A stretch of 6,528 nt of DNA, taken from the NCBI GenBank assembly GCA_022790905.1, contig JAAVYC010000237.1, forward strand, positions 1 through 6,528, given 5' to 3'. This DNA is from Lachnospiraceae bacterium (GTDB taxonomy: Bacteria; Bacillota; Clostridia; Lachnospirales; Lachnospiraceae). A program made the position numbers and the translations under genes. Below are positions 1 to 5,063 of this stretch, piece after piece. Each line of letters begins with the position of its first letter. Position 1 is the first letter of the stretch. The notes beneath the pieces are model-generated. The model was not told the origin of the DNA. It saw only the letters and a list, made by a program, of their open reading frames with translations, and searched no databases.

Positions 1-81
1 AGTTTTCTGACTTTTTTTCAAAAACAAAACTTATTACAAAATATTTTTCTATCTCTCAAGAACAAAAGTTTGTTTTTATAT

Positions 82-106
82 AAAAAAGCATGCCAAATGA
101 CATGCT
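82..106 (-). terminator. Rho-independent terminator after the LytTR operon
   Basis: On the minus strand AGCATG (106-101), an eight-base loop, and CATGCT (92-87) form a six-pair hairpin followed directly by Ts (to 82). It starts 18 bases after the stop of the last gene. The A-run before the stem adds possible A-T pairs. The stem is short, but position and T-tract fit an intrinsic terminator. The rest of 1-81 is A/T-rich spacer in which I see no gene. Confidence 0.65.
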
Positions 107-124
107 CTTTCTCTTCCACTTGCT

Positions 125-754
125 CTAAATCTTTTCTTGTCCATAGCGATTGTAATTCGTCCCGTAAATCGTCTGTCCGCGATTCAGTGCAAGAAGCTGA
201 TTTTCCGCATCCTTTTGCACTTTTTTCACCACCTCAGATGCCTCATCTAAAAATTCATACCAGGATTTTAATTCTGCATCGGCCAATTTCGCTGAATCAA
301 CTGAAAGCATACCATTTTTATCCTGTTCAATTCCCATCTTTTGGAACTCTTCTTGATATTTCAGTACTTTTTCCTGCATCTCCTTGGCATAGCGATCCAT
401 GGTATTCGTGTCCAAACGATCCATCTGTCCCAAAAGACTATTGTACAGATCAATAAATTGAGAGACCCCTTTCGCTGCTTCTTTTTGATCCCCTTTATTT
501 TTCTTCAGTTCTTCAGCCTTTTCACAGAGCTTTTTTGACATTTCTTTCACGGTATTATAGGCATTCTTTTTTAAAACCTTATTATAAGAATTCAAAGTAT
601 TTTCTATATTAGACATCGCCTCATTGTTCAGCGTATCCGATAGAGAAGAAGCCGTTCCTTTATAATGTTTTGCATAGGATCTGGTTTCCCTCTTTGCCTG
701 CCGCACATTGCGGTCCATAGTCAGAGACATATCTCTTCTGTTTTCAATCTTCAT
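125..754 (-). CDS. Soluble helical protein of unknown function, FliD-C-like segment, coupled to the LytTR gene
   Basis: I do not recognise a named family for the whole protein. I use ATG 754 (209 residues) because AGGAGG (766-761) is six bases upstream; the adjacent ATG 757 is only three bases away but possible. Either start overlaps the regulator's TGA, so the two proteins are co-produced. There is no signal peptide or membrane helix. Sequence is highly charged and mostly helical, with likely coiled-coil stretches near 50-90, 120-140 and 165-190 (numbered from Met 757). Residues 97-170 read like the C-terminal domain of the flagellar cap protein FliD: FIDLYNSLL, then a helix, then MGIEQDKNGMLSVDSAKL. 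No flagellar neighbours are present and the length is far below full FliD. The tail is Tyr/Asn/Gly rich (IYGTNYNRYGQ). It could be a secreted filament-like protein, a regulator's partner, or neither. Confidence 0.8.
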   Translation of the reverse strand: MKIENRRDMSLTMDRNVRQAKRETRSYAKHYKGTASSLSDTLNNEAMSNIENTLNSYNKVLKKNAYNTVKEMSKKLCEKAEELKKNKGDQKEAAKGVSQFIDLYNSLLGQMDRLDTNTMDRYAKEMQEKVLKYQEEFQKMGIEQDKNGMLSVDSAKLADAELKSWYEFLDEASEVVKKVQKDAENQLLALNRGQTIYGTNYNRYGQEKI

Positions 755-1452
755 CATATTCCTCCTTTATATCTTCGCCAAAACTTTATATAAGCTGTCA
801 CAAAATCCTGATATTTTGTTTTTGCCATGAGAATCTCTTCCCTATTTTTTAAAATAACCCCTCCGACATGGTAACTTTTTACCGCGCGCAGATTCACGAG
901 ATATCCCCTGTGTATCCGAAAAAACTGACTTCCCAACTCCTCTTCTAATTCTTTCATTCTGGCATAATATTCGATCTGGCGCTCTTCCATGTGAAGAATC
1001 ACTTTTCTTCCATCATTTTCTGCATATAAAATATCGTCTTTTGCAATGTTACAGCAGGTTCCATTTTTACGTATAATCAAAGGCTCTTCACTCTTTCTTC
1101 CGAGACATTTGCCCTCTGCTTTTCTCAACACTTCTTTTAACTTTCTTTCATTCACTGGTTTTAGCAGATAATGAAAGGCCTCTACATCAAAAGCTTCAAA
1201 TACGGGCTCTCTCAAAGATGTGATAAATATAATCAGTGCATCGGAATGCTTTCGGATTCTCTTTGCTGTCTCAATCCCGTTGAACTCTCCTATTCCTATA
1301 TTCAAAAGAAAAATCTGAAACTCTTCATTGCTTTTTAAAAGTTCTCTCCTTGAAGAAAATATTTTTACGTGACTAGAAATCGTCTCTTCCGTTAACTTTT
1401 TCAAATAAATACTCGTTTGTTCCTCATCGTCACAGACTGCTATTCGTAACAT
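754..1452 (-). CDS. LytTR-family response regulator with Asn at the phospho-acceptor site
   Basis: This is a DNA-binding response regulator of the LytR/AgrA class, 232 residues from ATG 1452. That start has AGGAGG four bases upstream and gives the classic MLRIAVCDDEE beginning; a GTG at 1506 in frame has no ribosome site. The receiver domain (about 1-115) keeps the acidic pair Asp8-Asp9, Thr78 in FITS and Lys98 in LLKPV. The expected phospho-acceptor Asp is Asn51 (FLLNIGIGEFNG; codon AAT, 1302-1300). The LytTR domain (about 124-225) shows ILYAENDGRKVILH (141-154), the KELEEEL helix (167-173) and FRIHRGYLVNL (178-188). No histidine kinase is nearby. It probably acts phosphorylation-independently or as a mimic of one state; this is an inference. 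Its last codons encode the ribosome binding site of the next gene, with which it overlaps. Confidence 0.93.
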   Translation of the reverse strand: MLRIAVCDDEEQTSIYLKKLTEETISSHVKIFSSRRELLKSNEEFQIFLLNIGIGEFNGIETAKRIRKHSDALIIFITSLREPVFEAFDVEAFHYLLKPVNERKLKEVLRKAEGKCLGRKSEEPLIIRKNGTCCNIAKDDILYAENDGRKVILHMEERQIEYYARMKELEEELGSQFFRIHRGYLVNLRAVKSYHVGGVILKNREEILMAKTKYQDFVTAYIKFWRRYKGGI

Positions 1453-1523
1453 ATCTCCTCCTGTTGTCTTTTTATAGACTGACCCCGTATGGAGTTTTTT
1501 TGTCACAGAGGAGATCCATAGGG
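1453..1523 (-). promoter_or_regulatory. Leader hairpin and anti-Shine-Dalgarno before the LytTR gene
   Basis: Two competing or interlocking pairings are visible on the minus strand. First, CCCTATGGA (1523-1515) pairs with TCCATACGGGG (1493-1483), nine pairs with a two-base bulge. Second, ATCTCCTC (1515-1508), in the loop of that hairpin, is the exact complement of GAGGAGAT (1460-1453), the core of the regulator's ribosome binding site; a G-U pair can extend it. The regulator's translation could therefore be gated by RNA structure. No known riboswitch class is recognised. Folding was done by eye. Confidence 0.35.
1472..1519 (-). CDS. Possible 15-residue leader peptide upstream of the LytTR regulator
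   Basis: An ATG at 1519 opens a frame of 15 codons (MDLLCDKKTPYGVSL) that ends in TAA at 1474-1472, 19 bases before the regulator's ATG. It has a credible ribosome binding site, AAAGGAAG (1532-1525), with AGGA seven bases from the ATG. The peptide is not one I recognise and has no signal-peptide character. Its codons 2-5 contain a sequence exactly complementary to the regulator's Shine-Dalgarno, so translating it could control access to that site. Peptides this short are often chance; the good ribosome binding site and position are the only support. Confidence 0.3.
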   Translation of the reverse strand: MDLLCDKKTPYGVSL

Positions 1524-1537
1524 ACTTCCTTTATAAC

Positions 1538-1581
1538 AAAAAATATGGCCAATCTATACTCAAATTATATATCGACCATAT
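1538..1581 (-). terminator. Possible intrinsic terminator of the transporter operon
   Basis: On the minus strand ATATGGTC (1581-1574) can pair with GGCCATAT (1550-1543), giving eight pairs including one G-U. Six Ts follow directly (1543-1538). The 23-base loop is long and A/T rich and the stem has few G-C pairs, so it would be a weak terminator. It lies 53 bases after the last ATPase stop, a sensible place. The same dyad surrounds the TATAAT proposed as a promoter element, so it could instead be an operator. Confidence 0.35.
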
Positions 1582-1592
1582 AGTGAAAAAAT
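1564..1592 (-). promoter_or_regulatory. Candidate promoter for the LytTR operon
   Basis: A perfect TATAAT lies on the minus strand at 1569-1564. The corresponding -35 position (about 1592-1587, ATTTTT) is poor, which fits a promoter that needs an activator. The start of transcription would be near 1557, giving a leader of about 105 bases before the regulator ATG. In such A/T-rich DNA a chance TATAAT is possible, so confidence is moderate. Confidence 0.4.
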
Positions 1593-1612
1593 TATGTTTT
1601 TTGTAATGAAAA
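1581..1612 (-). repeat. Direct repeat TTTTCA(T/C)TA x2, possible LytTR operator
   Basis: Minus-strand TTTTCATTA (1612-1604) recurs as TTTTCACTA (1589-1581), eight of nine bases identical, with a 23-base offset, about two helical turns. LytTR domains typically bind two imperfect nine-base direct repeats about two turns apart, just upstream of or over a weak -35. These repeats are in that position, directly upstream of the gene for a LytTR regulator. The repeat sequence does not match the AgrA-type consensus I know, so autoregulation is an inference. Confidence 0.35.
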
Positions 1613-1633
1613 GTCCCATTTCTGTCATAGAGA

Positions 1634-2257
1634 TTATACCTCTACCGATTCCCTGTCACTCTCCTTTTTCAAAGCAATCTGTCTCGTGCAAACGTGATCT
1701 AGCAGTTGCCTGCTATGACTGACAATTACCATTCCAATCTGTCTTTTTTCCGTCTCCTCTGTTAAAAATTTCCATATCTGTCCCTGTGCAATGAGATCTA
1801 ACATCGCACTGATCTCATCCGCAAGCAGGTACTTTGTGCCTTCTCCCAATGCTCTTGCAATGCAAAATCTCTGCAACTCTCCGCCCGAGAGTTCCTGCGG
1901 ATAGCGGTTTTTCCAGTCTTCTACAATCCCAAGCCTCTCAAGCACCCCGTTCCCGATCTTCCCTCCCTCTTTTAAGACTTCTCTCATCTTTCTCTTGGGA
2001 TTGACCGCACACTCTGGATGCTGAAAAATCATCTGTACGGGACAGTATCCTTGCTCTTTGAGCGGTCTTCCCTCCACTAGTACTTTTCCTTTTAAGGGCT
2101 TTTCATAACCCCCAAGAATTTTTAACAACGTCGTCTTCCCAAAACCGCTCGGCGCAAAGATTCCAAGACGCTCTCCCGGCTTTATGGCAAGACTGATATT
2201 TTGCAAAATCAATTTCCCTTTTCCATAAGAAAAACTGATATTTCTAGCCTCCAACAT
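1634..2257 (-). CDS. ABC transporter ATP-binding protein, short NikE/DppF type
   Basis: This is the second ATPase, presumed to form a heterodimer with the NikD-type subunit. ATG 2257 (207 residues) is preferred because GGGAGG lies nine bases upstream; ATG 2281 (215 residues) lacks a site. It contains Walker A APSGFGKT (35-42), Q-loop FQH (78-80), signature LSGGELQR (123-130), Walker B YLLADE (143-148) and switch His 181. Two points stand out. The first glycine of Walker A is alanine (codon GCG at 2155-2153). The protein also ends shortly after the H-loop, so it lacks the C-terminal extension of NikD/DppF and is shorter than the roughly 250-320 residues usual for NikE/DppF. All catalytic residues (Lys41, Asp147, Glu148, His181) are present, so it should hydrolyse ATP. 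Its Shine-Dalgarno lies inside the upstream ATPase gene, which implies coupling. Confidence 0.92.
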   Translation of the reverse strand: MLEARNISFSYGKGKLILQNISLAIKPGERLGIFAPSGFGKTTLLKILGGYEKPLKGKVLVEGRPLKEQGYCPVQMIFQHPECAVNPKRKMREVLKEGGKIGNGVLERLGIVEDWKNRYPQELSGGELQRFCIARALGEGTKYLLADEISAMLDLIAQGQIWKFLTEETEKRQIGMVIVSHSRQLLDHVCTRQIALKKESDRESVEV

Positions 2258-3236
2258 GTCTGTGAGCCTCCCTTTTTTCATGATGATTAGAAGAGATGTC
2301 TTCTTTACATCTTATACAGCGAACCGTTCCACATCTCACAACCCTCTCCGGAATCTCCGTCTCACACTCTGGGCCAAACTTCGGGCACCTCGGTCCAAAT
2401 ACACAACCTTTTGGCCACTGCCCTGCATAGGGTTGATGTCCTTCCATCACCTCAAAGCCATGCTTTGGCATGGCCCGCCAAAGGGCTTTTGTATAGGGAT
2501 GACGAAGCCTCTCTTCCGAGGAAAAATCTTCTACTAGCGCCTCCTCCACTGTGGTTCCCGCATAAAAGACAGCAATCCTGTCAGCTACCTCTAAGGCCAG
2601 TTCAATATCGTGCGTAATCAAAAGAACCCCATTTCCCCTATCTGCAAATCTCCGAAAATCTTCCATCGCTTTTTTTGCCGTCTCCAGATCCATGCCCGGC
2701 GTCGGTTCATCGGCAATCAAAAGGCGCGGATATTCCATCAATGCCGCCGAGAGCAAAATCTTTCGAATCATTCCGCCAGAACACTCAAACGGATATCGCA
2801 CTTCGGTCTGATTTCCAAGACCATATTTTTGAAAGAGCTCTCTTTGCCGATCTTTTGCCTCTTTTGATTTCCTTCCATTTCTCACCTGACTCCCCACTTT
2901 TATCAGCGGATCTAGATAATTGACACTCTGAGGCACAAAAGCAATCTCTTTTCCGCGCACTTTTTTCTTGCGCTTTTCATCTAAGATTTTTTCGAGAAAA
3001 AAAAATTCCCCCTCCTGGTGTGCATTGGATGGAAGCAAGCCCAAAATCGCGTGAGCAAGCAGGCTCTTTCCAGAACCACTCGCTCCCACCACGGCAACAA
3101 TTTCTCCCTCGTGAACCGATACATTCAGATTTGAAATGACCGGAAGGTTTCTCTGCCTCGTCCCGCTTTTATATTGTTGAAACGATATGGAAAGATGATT
3201 GATTTCTAAAATATGAAATTTATTCAGACAACTCAT
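2244..3236 (-). CDS. ABC transporter ATP-binding protein, NikD/DppD type with C-terminal Cys cluster
   Basis: This is the first cytoplasmic ATPase of the importer. I start it at ATG 3236 (330 residues) because AGAGG lies seven bases upstream; a GTG at 3260 in the same frame has no comparable site. Motifs in order are Walker A GASGSGKS (51-58), Q-loop VPQ (101-103), signature CSGGM (152-156, Cys instead of the common Leu), Walker B LLIADEP (172-178) and switch His 209. The oligopeptide-transporter C-terminal domain follows: HPYTKALWRAMPK (246-258), then cysteines 278, 284, 291 and 302. That pattern holds an Fe-S cluster or zinc in DppD/OppD-type proteins. Two more cysteines (307, 310) and a His-rich tail (HHEKREAHRHVGG, 318-330) follow. 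The gap to the upstream permease is 10 bases; its end overlaps the next ATPase by 14 bases. Confidence 0.94.
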   Translation of the reverse strand: MSCLNKFHILEINHLSISFQQYKSGTRQRNLPVISNLNVSVHEGEIVAVVGASGSGKSLLAHAILGLLPSNAHQEGEFFFLEKILDEKRKKKVRGKEIAFVPQSVNYLDPLIKVGSQVRNGRKSKEAKDRQRELFQKYGLGNQTEVRYPFECSGGMIRKILLSAALMEYPRLLIADEPTPGMDLETAKKAMEDFRRFADRGNGVLLITHDIELALEVADRIAVFYAGTTVEEALVEDFSSEERLRHPYTKALWRAMPKHGFEVMEGHQPYAGQWPKGCVFGPRCPKFGPECETEIPERVVRCGTVRCIRCKEDISSNHHEKREAHRHVGG

Positions 3237-3246
3237 AACATTTCCT

Positions 3247-4062
3247 CTATTCCTGCGCACTCGACGGATCTAAGATCTTTCGCAAAGCATTTCCTGCCAC
3301 ATCAAAAAGTGCCACGACTAAAACAAGCATTGCCCCCGGAAATACAGCAGGCCACCACTTCCCTGTAATTAAATGTTTCATACTTTCCGATAAAATAATC
3401 CCAATCGCCGGCTGCTCTGTGGATAGACCAAACCCTAAAAAAGTAATACCTGCCTCGTGTAAAATGGCATGCGGAAACATTAAGATCAATCCAATTAAAA
3501 ACTGCGGAAAGATATGAGGCGTCATATGAAAAAGCGCTGCCTCTAATTTACTGTGCCCTAACTTTTGCGAGATCTGTACATAAGTACTGTTTTTTAACTG
3601 TAAGACTTCCGCACGAATCACTCTCGCAAGTGACGGCCAATGCGTAAAAGCAACGCCCAAAACAACGCCTTTTAATCCCTTCCCAAGCGCATAGGAGATC
3701 AATAATAACAGTAACATATGCGGTATCCCAAGAATCATATCAATGAGAAAAGAAATGACTGCGTCCACTTTTTCACCAAACAACGCCGCACTCACTCCCA
3801 ACACAAAAGCAATGACAGCTCCCACTGCTGCCGCCAAACATCCAATCCGAATACTCATGGACAACCCCGCAAGTGTGCGAACCAACATGTCTCTTCCAAG
3901 CCAATCTGTCCCAAAGAAAAACGAGACGCAAGGCGCCATATTTTTCCTCGAAAAATCCGTCACCCTCGCAACATCGCGACAGCAAAAACCACTTATGACA
4001 ATCACCGTGAAAAACAGAGCGAGGCTCCCCAAAAAAAGCATTGTTTTCTTTCGCCGGTTCAT
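3247..4062 (-). CDS. ABC transporter permease, NikC/DppC type
   Basis: This is the second membrane subunit, pairing with the NikB-type protein to form the translocation channel. It has 271 residues, normal for NikC/DppC. The first helix is at about 8-26. It is followed by the family motif GTDWLGRDML (51-60), then helices near 72-95, 103-126, 186-203 and 240-257. The EAA loop is recognisable as TYVQISQKLGHSKLEAALFH (160-179). HEAGITFLGFGL (202-213) matches the usual 'EAALSFLGLG' stretch. The C-terminus LFDVAGNALRKILDP is a variant of the standard NLLGDALRDALDP ending. ATG 4062 shares four bases (ATGA) with the stop of the upstream permease and has a purine-rich GGGGGAGAGG just upstream, so the two subunits are translationally coupled. 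Nothing looks truncated. Confidence 0.95.
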   Translation of the reverse strand: MNRRKKTMLFLGSLALFFTVIVISGFCCRDVARVTDFSRKNMAPCVSFFFGTDWLGRDMLVRTLAGLSMSIRIGCLAAAVGAVIAFVLGVSAALFGEKVDAVISFLIDMILGIPHMLLLLLISYALGKGLKGVVLGVAFTHWPSLARVIRAEVLQLKNSTYVQISQKLGHSKLEAALFHMTPHIFPQFLIGLILMFPHAILHEAGITFLGFGLSTEQPAIGIILSESMKHLITGKWWPAVFPGAMLVLVVALFDVAGNALRKILDPSSAQE

Positions 4063-5063
4063 CGCCTCTCCCCCTCTCTCATTCGAGGATCTATGAAACC
4101 ATAGAGAATATTTGCAATGGAATTTCCGAGAAAAACTATGGCTGCCGTCACTATTGTAATCCCCATCAAAAGCGGCACATCACTGCCCATTCCCGCTGTT
4201 ACCGCTGCCTGTCCTAACCCGGGATAGGAAAAAACCTGTTCCACTAAAACGGATCCTCCGATGATCTCACTGATGGCTGCAAACTGCAAAGTCATCGCAG
4301 GAAGTAAGATATTGCGAAATCCATGACGAACGACAATTGTTCTCATACGCTCTCCCCTTGCTTTTGCAAAAAGCACATAGTCACTCTCTAAAACGTCGAT
4401 CATTTTCTCTCTCGTATGTAATGTAATATTAGAAATTCCTGTAATCCCTAACGTGACCGCCGGAAGAATGGCATGTCTTAGCCGCTCTAAGACTGTCACC
4501 CCCGTTGCCTCCACTCCAATTGGCACACTAAAGCCGATTGGCAACACCTTTAACCAAACTGCAAATACTAACAAAAATAAAAGGGCAAGCCAAAATGCCG
4601 GTGTGGAAGCGATCAACACCGAATAACCCCTGATGATTCTATCGATCCAAGTCCCACGAAAAATCCCCGCCAAAATACCGAGAAAAAATCCGAAAATTCC
4701 AGAAAGTAACCACGCGATCAAAAGCAGCAAAAAAGAATTGGATAATTTGACCGCGATCACATGTGACACAGGTTGGCGATATAGGAGTGAAACTCCCATA
4801 TCGCCTCTTAAAAAATCTCTTGCCCAATTCAAATAGCGCTGCACCGGAGGCTCTTTCATCCCCCAATAAGTTTCCAATTTTTCGATCTGCTCTGCACTCA
4901 TGGAACCGAGCAGTGTCTGCCCTACATTTTCCTGTAAAGGGTTTAACGGCGAACGATTTACCAGCACAAAAGTCACGATACTGACTGCTGTTAACAGCAA
5001 AAACATTCTGATCAAATTTTTCCCAATCCATTTTACTGTCCGTAACTTCAATTTTTTATTCAC
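4059..5063 (-). CDS. ABC transporter permease, NikB/DppB type
   Basis: This is the first membrane subunit of the importer, 334 residues, the usual length for DppB/NikB proteins. It has an N-terminal membrane helix (about 16-35), then a periplasmic-side stretch containing RYLNWARDFLRGDMGVSLLY (77-95), which is typical of the family. Further helices lie near 108-134, 148-170, 196-215, 260-280 and 298-323. The cytoplasmic EAA coupling loop that docks onto the ATPases is seen as DYVLFAKARGE...HGFRN (228-251). FSYPGLGQA (278-286) and the terminal FIDPRMR (323-329) are also family signatures. The start is GTG at 5063, inside the end of the binding-protein gene (8-base overlap), with only a modest purine-rich GGGAATGGA upstream, so translation probably depends on coupling. 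No in-frame ATG is available before the first helix. The stop overlaps the next permease start as ATGA. Confidence 0.95.
   Translation of the reverse strand: MNKKLKLRTVKWIGKNLIRMFLLLTAVSIVTFVLVNRSPLNPLQENVGQTLLGSMSAEQIEKLETYWGMKEPPVQRYLNWARDFLRGDMGVSLLYRQPVSHVIAVKLSNSFLLLLIAWLLSGIFGFFLGILAGIFRGTWIDRIIRGYSVLIASTPAFWLALLFLLVFAVWLKVLPIGFSVPIGVEATGVTVLERLRHAILPAVTLGITGISNITLHTREKMIDVLESDYVLFAKARGERMRTIVVRHGFRNILLPAMTLQFAAISEIIGGSVLVEQVFSYPGLGQAAVTAGMGSDVPLLMGITIVTAAIVFLGNSIANILYGFIDPRMREGERR

Noticed and set aside
30..60. Possible minus-strand promoter (TTGAGA, 17 bases, TAATAA) downstream of the terminator
   Set aside because: The -10 matches only half the consensus in very A/T-rich DNA and the downstream gene is outside the window.
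61..74. Small palindrome AACAAA-AG-TTTGTT
   Set aside because: It is short and A/T rich, in a spacer where such dyads are expected by chance.
70..538. Plus-strand frames opposite the FliD-C-like gene
   Set aside because: The minus-strand gene has a strong ribosome site, operon coupling and coherent protein chemistry; the plus-strand translations do not.
1453..1506. Longer N-terminus for the LytTR regulator from GTG 1506
   Set aside because: It has no Shine-Dalgarno, and the added residues do not fit a receiver domain, which begins at MLRIAVCDDEE from ATG 1452 behind AGGAGG.
1475..1606. Plus-strand open stretch across the intergenic region (starts TDPVWSFF after a TAG, ends at TAA)
   Set aside because: It has no start codon near its beginning and no ribosome site, and its ending is A/T-driven. 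A decayed gene fragment cannot be excluded but cannot be supported.
3718..4104. Plus-strand open frames opposite the NikC-type permease
   Set aside because: They are antisense to a clear permease gene; the composition is low complexity and no start signal is visible.
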